NCBI GenBank assembly: GCA_018262705.1 | Contig: JADFDQ010000002.1 | Location: forward strand, 1 to 64,000 | Length of the DNA: 64,000 nucleotides | DNA from: Xanthomonas sp. | Lineage (GTDB): Bacteria; Pseudomonadota; Gammaproteobacteria; Xanthomonadales; Xanthomonadaceae | Direction of reading: 5' to 3' | Shown here: positions 1 to 9,506 of the stretch, piece by piece | How positions within the stretch are numbered: the stretch's first letter is position 1 | Layout of the letters: each line of letters opens with the position of its first letter | Notes under the pieces: model-generated | Seen by the model: the letters and a program-made list of their open reading frames with translations, nothing else | Told to the model about the DNA's origin: nothing | Database searches by the model: none | Made by a program: the position numbers and the translations under genes

Positions 1-160
1 GCGAACCACTGGTTCGCAGGCCGTTCATTGCCCCGTCGAATAGACGGGGCCGGGGCTCTTGGCCTGCTTGCGAACCACTGGTTCGCAGGCCGTTCATTGC
101 CCCGTCGAATAGACGGGGCCGGGGCTCTTGGCCTGCTTGCGAACCATGGGTTCACAGACC
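1..160. repeat. 69-bp tandem repeat with two nested hairpins
   Basis: Two identical 69-bp units lie at 1-69 and 70-138, followed by a degenerate third start at 139-160. Each unit contains GCGAACC-act-GGTTCGC (perfect 7-bp stem), an outer stem GCAGGCC/GGCCTGC, and inside it GCCCCGTC-gaata-GACGGGGC (8-bp stem). The array sits just downstream of the aat stop, so it may act as a REP-like or transcript-stabilising or terminating element. It could continue left of the window. Confidence 0.85.
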
Positions 161-173
161 AGAGTTTGACGCC

Positions 174-911
174 TTATCGCAGAACCGCGCTTGCCGACCA
201 CTCACCAAACGCCTCACTCCAGGCCCCGGTTCGTCCCGGTTGATTGAGCGCTTCGCCCAGCGCGGCCAGATACGCCGCGCGCGGCCAGACTTCCACGCCA
301 AGCCGTTGGGTGTGGGCATTGGGCACCTGCGCGTCGATGCAGGGCCAGCCCCATTCTTGCAGTCGATGCGCAAGTGCGGCCAAGGCCAGCGTCGACGCGC
401 CTGAGCGCCGCGAAAACATGCTGTCGCCGCAAAACATCGCCCCGATGCCCAGCCCCATCACGCCACCGATCAGCGCGTCACCTTCGAACACATCGATGCT
501 GTGGGCGTGGCCAAGGCGATGCAGTTCGAGGTAAGCGACACGCATGTCTTCGGTAATCCAGGTGCCATCCTGATCGCGGCGCGGTGCCATGCAACCAGCG
601 ACAACGTCTGCGAACTCGCTATCGGCGCGTACCGTCCAGCCGCTGTGGCGCAGCGTGCGCCGCAGCCGGCGCGGGACGTGCACGCCATCCGTGCGAAAAA
701 CCGCACGCCGGGCCGGGCTCCACCACAGGATCGGTTCGCCCTCGGAATACCATGGAAAGATGCCGCTGCGGTAGGCGTTGAGAAACCGCGGCGGCGACAA
801 ATCGCCGCCGATCGCCAGCAGGCCGTCGGGCTCATCCAGCGCCAATTCGACCGGCGGAAACGGCGCGGCGGGATCGGCAGCAAGCCGGTACAGGCGCAAT
901 GGCTGCGTCAC
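174..911 (-). CDS. aat: Leucyl/phenylalanyl-tRNA--protein transferase
   Basis: This enzyme moves Leu or Phe from aminoacyl-tRNA to the N-terminus of proteins beginning with Lys or Arg, marking them for ClpS/ClpAP degradation (N-degron pathway, cytoplasm). The 245-residue product carries the family signatures LLAIGGDLSPPR followed by GIFPWYSEGEPILWWSP near residues 30-65, a WITEDM...AYLELHRLGHAHS segment, and a GGVMGLGIGAMFCGDSMF segment. Length is normal (about 230-250). The start is GTG. It begins 15 bp after the trxB stop on the same strand, so the two are probably cotranscribed, an arrangement common in Xanthomonadales. Downstream lies the hairpin repeat array. Confidence 0.95.
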   Translation of the reverse strand: MTQPLRLYRLAADPAAPFPPVELALDEPDGLLAIGGDLSPPRFLNAYRSGIFPWYSEGEPILWWSPARRAVFRTDGVHVPRRLRRTLRHSGWTVRADSEFADVVAGCMAPRRDQDGTWITEDMRVAYLELHRLGHAHSIDVFEGDALIGGVMGLGIGAMFCGDSMFSRRSGASTLALAALAHRLQEWGWPCIDAQVPNAHTQRLGVEVWPRAAYLAALGEALNQPGRTGAWSEAFGEWSASAVLR

Positions 912-926
912 CCGCGGCGCCCGCGT

Positions 927-2022
<1,096 letters not shown>

Positions 2023-3093
2023 ATGCGTATTGGTGTACCCAAGGAAACCAAGACTCTCGAAGGGCGCGTGGCGCTTGTGCCGGCCGCAGCCGGCGATCTG
2101 GTCAAGCGCGGCCACGAGGTTTGGCTGGAGCAGGGTGCGGGGCTGAAATCGGGATTTGCCGACGAACAGTACACCCGGCTGGGTGTGAAGATCGCGCCGG
2201 ATGCGGCGTCCCTGTACGAAAATGGCGAAATGATCGTCAAGGTCAAGGAACCCATTGCCGGCGACCTGCAGCACCTGCGCAAGGATCACCTGCTGTTCTG
2301 CTATCTGCATCTGGCCGCCGAGCCGGCGCTGACCAAACGCCTGCTGGAGATCGGTTTGACCGGCATTGCTTTCGAAACCGTGGAAATGCCCAACGGCGAA
2401 CTGCCGCTGCTGGCACCGATGTCGGTGATCGCCGGCACGCTGGCGACCCAGGTCGGCACCCATCTTTTGCATCAGCCGATGGGCGGCAAGGGCAAGATGC
2501 TCGGCGGCCTGTCCGCAACCGAGCGCGGCAAGGTGGTGGTGTTCGGCGCCGGCAAGGCCGGCGGTGCTGCGGCGGCGCTGGCGGCTGCGGCAGGCGCGAA
2601 TGTCACGGTGTTCGAAATGCGCGCCGATCGCATGGATGAAATGCGCCGGCTCGGCAACAACGTGACCGCGCTGTATCCGTATCACGATGTCGTGGCGCGG
2701 GAAGTCGCAACGGCCGATCTCGTGGTCGGCGCGGTGCTGGTCACCGGCGCGCGCGCGCCACACGTCATGGATCGCGAGATGCTCAAGGGCATGGAGCCGG
2801 GCAGCGTGCTGGTGGACATCGCCATCGACCAAGGCGGCTGCTTCGAAACCTCGCGCCCGACCAACTGGAAGGAACCGACCTACGTCGAAGAAGGCGTGAC
2901 CCATTTTTGCGTCACCAACATGCCCGGCGCGGTGCCGCAGACCTCCTCGCAGGCGATTTGCGCGGCGATCCTGCCGTGGGTGAACCGTCTGGCCTCGGGT
3001 TCGGCCTGGCGCAACGATGCGGCACTGGTGAAAGGCATCAACGTCGAAGCCGGCAAGATCGTGCATCCAGCGCTGCAAGGCATGGAACTATGA
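2023..3093 (+). CDS. ald: Alanine dehydrogenase
   Basis: It catalyses NAD-dependent interconversion of L-alanine and pyruvate plus ammonia. The 356-residue product starts MRIGVPKETKTLEGRVAL, typical of Ald, has the substrate-site Lys/His region (LLFCYLHLAAEP), the NAD-binding GAGKAGGAAAALAAAAGANV Rossmann motif near residue 175, and the C-terminal DQGGCFETSRPT and CVTNMPGAVPQTSSQA signatures. ATG 2023 is preferred over a longer frame because AAGGAG sits at 2011-2016. In the shared spacer it is divergent from trxB; ftsK follows after 45 bp. Confidence 0.95.
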   Translation: MRIGVPKETKTLEGRVALVPAAAGDLVKRGHEVWLEQGAGLKSGFADEQYTRLGVKIAPDAASLYENGEMIVKVKEPIAGDLQHLRKDHLLFCYLHLAAEPALTKRLLEIGLTGIAFETVEMPNGELPLLAPMSVIAGTLATQVGTHLLHQPMGGKGKMLGGLSATERGKVVVFGAGKAGGAAAALAAAAGANVTVFEMRADRMDEMRRLGNNVTALYPYHDVVAREVATADLVVGAVLVTGARAPHVMDREMLKGMEPGSVLVDIAIDQGGCFETSRPTNWKEPTYVEEGVTHFCVTNMPGAVPQTSSQAICAAILPWVNRLASGSAWRNDAALVKGINVEAGKIVHPALQGMEL

Positions 3094-3138
3094 CATATTA
3101 TCAAACACGTGCAAGTCATTCCTGAGGTTTGATCGCAG

Positions 3139-5502
3139 GTGGGGAAAGCGGCAGTCGACACTCGCAAATCCGGACGCAAAGCGGCACCGCGCACTGGCGG
3201 CGACCGCCCACAACCCGTGTCGCGGCTTTGGCGCGATCTGGCGCTAATTGCCATTGCGCCGCTACTGCTGTACCTGCTCGCCTGCCTGATCAGCTACGCG
3301 GCGACGGATCCCGGCTGGGATCACGGCGGCAGCCTGCTGACTCCGGTTCACAACCTTGGCGGAATCGCCGGCGCGTGGATCGCCAGCTTTCTGTTGTTCC
3401 TGACCGGCTACGTCGCTTTCCTGCTGCCGATCGTACTGGGCGCGATCGCCTGGATCGCACTGTTCGGAATGGACGGCGACGGCGACGGAAAAGCCGATCT
3501 CGGGCCGGCGCTGCGGCTGGTGGGAATCGTCGGATTCCTGGTGGCCAGCTGCGGGCTGCTGGCGCTGCGGGTGGAGGGCAGCAACGCGTTTTCAGCCGGC
3601 AGCGGCGGGGTGTTGGGGCGGTCGGCGGCCAATTCGCTGCACGTCTTGTTTGGGCCGCTCGGCGCGAATCTGTTTCTGCTCACGTTGTTCCTGATCTCGG
3701 TCACGCTTGCCACCGGGTTGTCGTGGCTGGCGGTGATGGACCGGATCGGCGCGTGGACGTTGGCGTTGCCTGGCCTGCTCAGCCGCGGCGCAAAACAGGG
3801 CGCGAAGTCGGCGGGGGAGTGGAGCGAAGCGCGTGCGCTGCGCGAGGCGCGCGAAGAAGCGCGCCGCAGCGACAGCCAGCAGCGCGCCAGTCGCGAAAAG
3901 ATGCGGATCGAGCCGCCGGTCGCACAGGTGGTGGAAAAAAGCGAGCGCGCCAAGCGCGAACAGCAGATCCCGCTGTTCCACGGCGGCGATGCCACCGGAG
4001 TGCCGCCGCTGGCGCTGCTCGATGAACCCAAGCCGCAGCCCTTGAGCTACGACGAGGACACGCTGGAAACGCTGTCGCGGCAGATCGAATTCAAGCTCAA
4101 GGATTTCCGGATCGACGCCGAAGTGGTCGGCGCCTATCCCGGGCCGGTGATCACCCGCTTCGAAGTGCAACCGGCGCCGGGGGTGAAGGTCAGCCAGATT
4201 TCTTCACTGGACAAGGACATCGCGCGCGGCCTGTCGGTGAAATCGGTGCGCGTGGTCGACGTGATTCCGGGCAAATCGGTGATCGGTCTGGAAATCCCGA
4301 ACGTGCGCCGGGAAATGATCTACCTGAGCGAATTGCTGCGTTCGAAGGAATACGACAAATCCGGCAGTCCGCTGACCCTGGCGCTGGGCAAGGACATCGC
4401 CGGCAAGCCCATCGTGGCCGATCTGGCGCGGATGCCGCATTTGCTGGTCGCCGGCACCACCGGTTCGGGCAAGTCGGTGGCGGTCAATGCGATGGTGCTC
4501 TCGCTGCTGTACAAGGCGTCGGCGCAGGACGTGCGGATGCTGATGATCGATCCGAAGATGCTGGAGCTGTCGGTCTATCAGGGCATTCCGCATTTGCTGG
4601 CGCCGGTCGTCACCGACATGAAGGAGGCAGCCAACGGTCTGCGCTGGTGCGTGGCCGAGATGGAACGCCGCTACAAGCTGATGAGCGCGGTGGGCGTGCG
4701 CAATCTGGCTGGTTTCAACAGGAAGGTGCGCGACGCGACCGATGCCGGGCAACCGCTGCTTGATCCGCTGTTCAAGGCTGCCCCCGACTCGGGCGAAGCC
4801 CCGCAAACGCTGGAACCGCTGCCGTTCATCGTCGTGTTCATCGACGAATTCGCCGACATGATGATGATCGTCGGCAAGAAGGTCGAAGAACTGATCGCGC
4901 GCCTCGCGCAGAAGGCGCGCGCATCGGGCATCCACCTGATCCTGGCCACCCAGCGTCCATCGGTGGACGTCATCACCGGCCTGATCAAGGCCAATATCCC
5001 CACCCGGATCGCCTTTCAAGTCTCCAGCAAAATCGATTCCCGCACCATCCTCGACCAGAGCGGTGCCGAGACGTTGCTTGGCAACGGCGACATGCTCTAT
5101 CTGCCGCCCGGCACCGCGCTGCCCGAGCGCGTGCACGGCGCGTTCGTGTCGGATGAGGAAGTGCATCGCGTGGTCGAGCATCTCAAGCAGTCCGGCAGTG
5201 GGCCGGACTACATCGACGGCGTGCTGGAAGAGGCGCAGACCATGTACGACGGCAGCAGCGTCGGTGCCAACGGTCTGCCGGAAGCGCAGGTCAGCAGCGA
5301 TCCGGAAGCCGATCCGCTCTACGATCAGGCGGTGGCGATCGTCACCGAAACCCGCCGCGCCTCGATTTCAGGCGTCCAGCGGCGATTGAAAATCGGCTAC
5401 AACCGCGCCGCGCGGCTGGTCGAGGCGATGGAAGCCGCAGGCGTGGTCAGCGCGCCCGAACACAACGGCGACCGCAGCGTGCTGGCGCCGCCGCCGCGCT
5501 GA
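3139..5502 (+). CDS. ftsK: DNA translocase FtsK
   Basis: This septal DNA pump clears chromosome termini and activates XerCD at dif during division. The 787-residue protein has about four N-terminal membrane segments (residues 30-200), a short charged linker (about 215-290, much shorter than in E. coli), the alpha/beta motor with Walker A GTTGSGKS near 438-445 and Walker [13 protein letters not shown], and a C-terminal gamma winged helix ([20 protein letters not shown]...) that reads KOPS. It starts at GTG 3139 with GAGG about 11 bp upstream. The stop overlaps a possible ATG of the next gene. Confidence 0.96.
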   Translation: MGKAAVDTRKSGRKAAPRTGGDRPQPVSRLWRDLALIAIAPLLLYLLACLISYAATDPGWDHGGSLLTPVHNLGGIAGAWIASFLLFLTGYVAFLLPIVLGAIAWIALFGMDGDGDGKADLGPALRLVGIVGFLVASCGLLALRVEGSNAFSAGSGGVLGRSAANSLHVLFGPLGANLFLLTLFLISVTLATGLSWLAVMDRIGAWTLALPGLLSRGAKQGAKSAGEWSEARALREAREEARRSDSQQRASREKMRIEPPVAQVVEKSERAKREQQIPLFHGGDATGVPPLALLDEPKPQPLSYDEDTLETLSRQIEFKLKDFRIDAEVVGAYPGPVITRFEVQPAPGVKVSQISSLDKDIARGLSVKSVRVVDVIPGKSVIGLEIPNVRREMIYLSELLRSKEYDKSGSPLTLALGKDIAGKPIVADLARMPHLLVAGTTGSGKSVAVNAMVLSLLYKASAQDVRMLMIDPKMLELSVYQGIPHLLAPVVTDMKEAANGLRWCVAEMERRYKLMSAVGVRNLAGFNRKVRDATDAGQPLLDPLFKAAPDSGEAPQTLEPLPFIVVFIDEFADMMMIVGKKVEELIARLAQKARASGIHLILATQRPSVDVITGLIKANIPTRIAFQVSSKIDSRTILDQSGAETLLGNGDMLYLPPGTALPERVHGAFVSDEEVHRVVEHLKQSGSGPDYIDGVLEEAQTMYDGSSVGANGLPEAQVSSDPEADPLYDQAVAIVTETRRASISGVQRRLKIGYNRAARLVEAMEAAGVVSAPEHNGDRSVLAPPPR

Positions 5503-5555
5503 TGGACACGCGCACGAAGCCATTCGCTGCGTTCACTTTTGCAAGAGGCCATTCC

Positions 5556-6020
5556 ATGCTGAAAAAATCGGTCTTTCTCCTTCTGGCTTCGCTTGTGCTG
5601 GCACCGTCCGCTCATGCCGGCGTCTACAGCGAAAGCCTCGGCAAGTGCATGATCGAGCGCTCAACCGACGCGGATAAACAGCAACTGGTCGAATGGATTT
5701 TTTCCGCCATCGCGCTCAATCCGCAGATCAGCCAGTACGCACGAATCACGCCTGAGCAGCGCCACCAGATCGACGCCAAGATGGCGACGCTGTTCGAGCG
5801 TCTACTGTTCGACTATTGCCCGAATGAAGCCGCCAAGGCGTTCAAATACGAAGGCAATGAGGCCATGGGGGCGTCGTTCGAGTTGCTTGGCAAGGTCGCA
5901 GGCACACAGATCTTCAACTCGCCGGAGGTCTCGGCGGCCACGCAGGGGTTCATTCAGCTCATCGATATCCCGCGGCTTCAGGAACTGATGGGAATCCCGC
6001 CCGAGACGCCGAAAAAGTGA
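5556..6020 (+). CDS. Small secreted protein of unknown function
   Basis: The 154-residue product starts with a clear Sec signal peptide (MLKKSVFLLLASLVLAPSAHA, cleavage after AHA) and is otherwise predicted periplasmic; no known domain is recognised. It contains two cysteines (GKCMIE and FDYCPNE) that could form a disulfide. ATG 5556 follows AGAGG; an in-frame ATG at 5502 overlapping the ftsK stop would add 18 residues and hide the signal peptide, so it is less likely. It sits between ftsK and lolA on the same strand. Confidence 0.8.
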   Translation: MLKKSVFLLLASLVLAPSAHAGVYSESLGKCMIERSTDADKQQLVEWIFSAIALNPQISQYARITPEQRHQIDAKMATLFERLLFDYCPNEAAKAFKYEGNEAMGASFELLGKVAGTQIFNSPEVSAATQGFIQLIDIPRLQELMGIPPETPKK

Positions 6021-6114
6021 GCGAAGCGCAGGCGTCGTGCTTCGGCGCGGGCAGGCAAGCTGCGTTCAGCTTGGCATCTCCACACTGCAGCTTGGTTTGT
6101 CTGGAAGTGCGTGC

Positions 6115-6732
6115 ATGAGGTATGTCGTTTCCATCCTGATCGGGTTGCTGCTGTTCGCTTCGAACCTGGCCAGCGCCGGCGCCCGCGCCGACCTGACCGC
6201 ATTCGCCACGGGTCTGCGCGGGCTGGACGGCCAGTTCAATCAGGACGTGTTCGATCCGCAGGGGCGACGCAAGGAGTCCAGCAGCGGCCGCGTCGCGCTG
6301 TCGGCGCCGGCTATGTTCCGCTGGGAATACCAGCAGCCGTATGCGCAGCTCGTTCTCGCCGACGGCAAGACGGTGTGGGTTTTTGATCCCGATCTGAAGC
6401 AGGCCAACCGACGCCCGCAGGGTGTGGAGGAGGCTAACAGCCCGCTTGCGCTGCTGCTGGATCCGGCCCGGCTCGACCGCGATTTCATCGTCAAGGAAGC
6501 CGGCGATGCCGACGGCCTGAACTGGCTGTCGATCAAACCGCGCAGCGCCGAAGCGGGCTTTCGCAGCGCGCGGCTGGGTTTCCTGCACAACCAATTATTG
6601 CGGATGCAGTACGAAGACGCGCTGGGCCAGCGCACCGAAATCCGCTTCAGCGGCTGGAAGCGCAATCCGAATTTTGCGGCAGGCACGTTTGTTTTCACGC
6701 CGCCACAGGGCGTGGACGTGATCGGCGGGTAG
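6115..6732 (+). CDS. lolA: Outer-membrane lipoprotein carrier protein LolA
   Basis: This periplasmic chaperone takes lipoproteins from LolCDE to LolB at the outer membrane. The 205-residue protein has a signal peptide (MRYVVSILIGLLLFASNLASA) and the LolA fold signatures: GQFNQDVFDPQGR, SGRVALSAPAMFRWEY, VWVFDPDLKQ and a C-terminal FSGWKRNPNFAAGTFVFTPP. ATG 6115 is chosen because the signal peptide begins there; the frame extends upstream but without signal. Its place between ftsK and rarA is conserved across many Gammaproteobacteria. Confidence 0.95.
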   Translation: MRYVVSILIGLLLFASNLASAGARADLTAFATGLRGLDGQFNQDVFDPQGRRKESSSGRVALSAPAMFRWEYQQPYAQLVLADGKTVWVFDPDLKQANRRPQGVEEANSPLALLLDPARLDRDFIVKEAGDADGLNWLSIKPRSAEAGFRSARLGFLHNQLLRMQYEDALGQRTEIRFSGWKRNPNFAAGTFVFTPPQGVDVIGG

Positions 6733-6778
6733 GGCGCTGTCGCAATCCCTGCGACGCCTGCGCCCGTAGAATGCCGGA

Positions 6779-8152
6779 ATGAGTGTTTCGCGCAAAACTT
6801 CCGGATCGCTTGATCTTCCGATCGGTTCGCCCGATGCCGAGGGGCTCAAGCCTTTGGCCGAACGCATCCGGCCGCGCACGCTGGACGAAATGGTCGGTCA
6901 GCGCCGTCTGCTGGAGCCGGGATCGGCGTTGCGCCGCGCGATTGAATCCGGCCGGCTGCATTCGATGGTGCTGTGGGGCCCACCGGGTTGCGGGAAAACC
7001 ACGCTGGCGCTGCTGCTGGCCCGGCATGCGCAGGCCGAATTCGTCGCGATTTCCGCAGTGCTTTCCGGATTGCCGCAGGTGCGCGAGATGCTGGCACGCG
7101 CGCAGGCGCGGTTCGAGTCGGGCGAGCGCACGCTGCTGTTTGTCGACGAGGTCCATCGCTTCAACAAGATCCAGCAGGATGCGTTCCTGCCGCACATCGA
7201 GCGCGGCACCATCCTGTTCGTCGGCGCCACCACCGAAAACCCGTCGTTCGAACTCAATTCCGCGCTGCTGTCGCGCTGCCGCGTGCACGTCCTCGATGCG
7301 GTGGCCGGCGAAGATATCGTCGCCGCGCTGCAGCGCGCGCTTGCCGATAGCGAACGCGGGCTAGGTGGGCAGGGCCTGAAGATTTCGGACGAGGCGCTTT
7401 CCGAAATCGCCGTTGCCGCCGACGGCGACGTGCGACGTGCGCTGACCTTGCTCGAAATCGCGGCGGATATCGCCCAGGAGGAGGGCGGGGAAGTCACGAC
7501 CGCCACCCTGCATCAGGTCCTGGCCGATCGCAGCCGCCGCTTCGACAAGGGCGGCGAACAGTTCTACGACCAGATTTCGGCACTGCACAAATCGGTGCGC
7601 AGCTCCAATCCCGACGCGGCCCTGTACTGGCTGGCTCGGATGCTCGACGGCGGCGCCGATCCGGCCTATCTGGCGCGGCGAATGACCAGGATGGCGGTGG
7701 AAGACGTCGGCCTGGCCGACCCGCGCGCCCTGCAAATGGCGCTGGAAGCGTGGGATGCCTACGAACGCCTTGGCAGCCCGGAGGGCGAACTGGCGCTGGC
7801 GCAGTGCGTCTTGTATCTGGCCAGCACCGCCAAATCCAACGCCGGCTACAAGGCATTGGGCGCCGCCCGCCGCGACATTCGCGAATTCGGCACCCAGCCG
7901 GTGCCGATGCACCTGCGCAACGCGCCGACCAAGCTGATGAAGGAACTCGGCTACGGCGACGGCTACCGCTACGATCACGACGTTGCCGGCGGCGTCGCAC
8001 TCGACCAAAGCGCATTTCCCGACGCGATGGGCGAACGCGTTTATTACCACCCATCTGCGCGCGGGCTTGAAATCAAGCTCAAGGAAAAACTGGACGGTGT
8101 ACGCGCGGGTCGAGCACAGGCGCTGCGCAAGAAGAACCCTGCACCTAAGTAG
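6779..8152 (+). CDS. rarA: Replication-associated recombination protein A
   Basis: RarA (MgsA) is a clamp-loader-like AAA+ ATPase that acts at stalled replication forks. The 457-residue product has Walker A GPPGCGKTT at about 67-75, Walker B LLFVDEVHRFNK at about 119-130, the GATTENPSFELNSALLSRC sensor region at about 150-168 and the C-terminal tetramerisation part with the family motif YPHDV-like YRYDHDVAGG. Length matches the family (about 440-460). It follows lolA by 46 bp. Confidence 0.95.
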   Translation: MSVSRKTSGSLDLPIGSPDAEGLKPLAERIRPRTLDEMVGQRRLLEPGSALRRAIESGRLHSMVLWGPPGCGKTTLALLLARHAQAEFVAISAVLSGLPQVREMLARAQARFESGERTLLFVDEVHRFNKIQQDAFLPHIERGTILFVGATTENPSFELNSALLSRCRVHVLDAVAGEDIVAALQRALADSERGLGGQGLKISDEALSEIAVAADGDVRRALTLLEIAADIAQEEGGEVTTATLHQVLADRSRRFDKGGEQFYDQISALHKSVRSSNPDAALYWLARMLDGGADPAYLARRMTRMAVEDVGLADPRALQMALEAWDAYERLGSPEGELALAQCVLYLASTAKSNAGYKALGAARRDIREFGTQPVPMHLRNAPTKLMKELGYGDGYRYDHDVAGGVALDQSAFPDAMGERVYYHPSARGLEIKLKEKLDGVRAGRAQALRKKNPAPK

Positions 8153-8203
8153 TCAGTCGCACGCGAACGCAGAACCTGCGCAGGCAGGGTATAGTTTCGG
8201 AAT

Positions 8204-8277
8204 CAAGGGAGATGGCATCCTCCCCGAACCGCCACCTCGGCTGATGATGCCTGCCAACCCCAAACCGGGCGGCAGGC
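8204..8277 (+). promoter_or_regulatory. Fluoride riboswitch (crcB motif)
   Basis: The aptamer lies at about 8204-8256: GGGAGATGGCATCCTCCC (8207-8224 area) with the conserved GATGGCAT, then GAACCGCC, then GGCTGATGATGCCT, which match the conserved blocks and order of the crcB RNA motif. A 7-bp stem GCCTGCC (8249-8255) / GGCAGGC (8271-8277) overlaps the 3' end of the aptamer and could be the alternative expression-platform hairpin; it has no U-tract, so control of translation or RNA stability is more likely. A TATAGT at 8190-8195 is a candidate -10. Confidence 0.88.
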
Positions 8278-8310
8278 GTGCGCCCGTGTTTGCACAGACG
8301 GAGCGCGACG

Positions 8311-8715
8311 ATGGCGATGATGATCTGGTGGCAGCAGTTGTTTCTGGTGATGCTGGGCGGCGCGCTCGGCGCCGGCGGCCGCTTCTGGCTGGGCGGCTAC
8401 ATGCTGCGAAGGCTGGGTGAGGGCATCCCTTGGGGGACGTTGACCGCGAACCTGACCGGTGCGTTTGCCGTTGGCTTTCTTGCGGTTTGGCTGGAAGGCC
8501 GCGGTCAGCACGCGCTGTTCTGGCGCGCGTTTCTGATCGTCGGCATCCTCGGCGGCCTGACCACGTTTTCTTCGCTGATCTTCGAGGTTCTGCTGATGGG
8601 CAAAACCGGGCGCAGTGAGGCTCTGATCGCCTACCTTGGGACGACCTTGTTCGCCGGTCTGCTGCTGGTCTGGCTGGGAACGCTGGCAGCCGGGGCGATG
8701 CGCGATCCCTTTTGA
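8311..8715 (+). CDS. crcB: Fluoride-specific ion channel CrcB/Fluc
   Basis: Fluc is a dual-topology dimeric inner-membrane channel that exports fluoride. The 134-residue product has four hydrophobic segments and the conserved GGALGAGGRFWL, GTLTANLTGAFAVGFL (pore Asn) and GILGGLTTFSSLIFE (the TTFS Phe-box) motifs. ATG 8311 is preceded by ACGGAG at 8298-8303; an upstream in-frame start at 8278 lies in the riboswitch leader and is not credible. The fluoride riboswitch immediately upstream supports the function. It is the last gene of the core block. Confidence 0.95.
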   Translation: MAMMIWWQQLFLVMLGGALGAGGRFWLGGYMLRRLGEGIPWGTLTANLTGAFAVGFLAVWLEGRGQHALFWRAFLIVGILGGLTTFSSLIFEVLLMGKTGRSEALIAYLGTTLFAGLLLVWLGTLAAGAMRDPF

Positions 8716-8721
8716 TCGGTC

Positions 8722-8743
8722 GCCCCATCCATTAGCGTGGGGC
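8722..8743. terminator. Hairpin between convergent genes
   Basis: GCCCCA (8722-8727) pairs with TGGGGC (8738-8743) across a 10-base loop in the 48-bp gap between crcB and the convergent cupredoxin gene. There is no T-run on either side, so it is only a possible bidirectional terminator. Confidence 0.35.
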
Positions 8744-8763
8744 AGGGAACCCCGGCGTCTGGT

Positions 8764-9192
8764 TTAGCGCTTTGCAACCACAACTTTTCCGACCATTCCC
8801 GCTTCGTAGTGTCCGGGCAGCAGACAGGCAAAGTCGATGGTGCCGGGCTGGGTGAACGTCCACGTAAGATCGCCGGTTTGCCCGGGTTGAACAGTGACCT
8901 CATTGGCTTCATGGTGGGCCGGCATGTCTGGGTGTTCGCGCATCATCTGCGCGTGCTGCAGAAGTTCTGCCATCTGTCCAAGCACCAGTTCATGCGGCAT
9001 GCGGCCGCTATTGGCGATGCGCAGGCGAACTGTCTCCCCTTGGGCGACCGCCACCCGATCCGAGTAGAAGCGCATCGCATCATCCATACGAATGTCGACC
9101 GTTCGTGTCGGCAGAACCGGTCGCGCTGCTTGCGGAGAATGCGCCGAGACGTGGGCGCTGGCAGCGCCGGTCACAATCAATGCAGCACACAA
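8764..9192 (-). CDS. Cupredoxin-domain copper-binding protein
   Basis: Probable periplasmic type-1 copper protein of the plastocyanin/azurin fold. The visible ligand set is His in RMPHELVLG plus Cys-His-Met in DFACLLPGHYEAGMVG, which fits a blue-copper site. The N-terminus is uncertain: 9192 is a TTG and gives a very short leader (MCAALIVTGAASA). The open frame continues upstream to an ATT at 9216, giving IQSPKALFLCAALIVTGAASA, a much better Sec signal peptide, but no ATG exists in frame. A candidate for copper or electron transfer; it belongs in theme with the metal genes at 41-54 kb though it is far from them. Confidence 0.75.
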   Translation of the reverse strand: MCAALIVTGAASAHVSAHSPQAARPVLPTRTVDIRMDDAMRFYSDRVAVAQGETVRLRIANSGRMPHELVLGQMAELLQHAQMMREHPDMPAHHEANEVTVQPGQTGDLTWTFTQPGTIDFACLLPGHYEAGMVGKVVVAKR

Positions 9193-9216
9193 GAATAGTG
9201 CTTTAGGTGACTGAAT

Positions 9217-9506
9217 TTCCGTAAATTCTATTGACGTATCCTTATCGATTCCCGTGCTTTAGCTGGCGCCTGAAGCAGAGCTGCTGAAGTGTCTGCCGCA
9301 CTGAAGGCTGCAAATCCTAACTAGCTGAAAACCCTAGGCCGGTCGGACTTCTCGAGGCCGAGTATGTGCGCCTGCTGGCGCATAAATCCATGCTGCAGAC
9401 GCTTCGGACGCAGAAATCTCTGCCTCAGTGGTGGCACCCGGCAGGAAACGATGTAGCGCCCCCGGCGCCCCGGATCGCCCCCGCCCGGGGGCCGGCCCCA
9501 GATCGC
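9217..9506. other. Gene-free 290 bp at the tniQ side of the transposition module
   Basis: No coding signal. Four CTGAA-type motifs occur at 9270-9275, 9284-9289, 9301-9306 and 9325-9330, irregularly spaced; repeated short motifs are expected for transposase-binding ends of Tn5053/Tn7-like elements, and TGTCTGCCGCACTGAAGG at 9290 begins with the usual TGT. I could not find a matching inverted end elsewhere, so the boundary is not established. Confidence 0.3.

Noticed and set aside
1-160. CRISPR array
   Set aside because: Adjacent identical 69-bp units without unique spacers; a tandem repeat, not repeat-spacer structure.
28-243. 71-codon plus-strand frame over the repeats
   Set aside because: It only translates the 69-bp repeat (23 codons per unit) and runs into aat.
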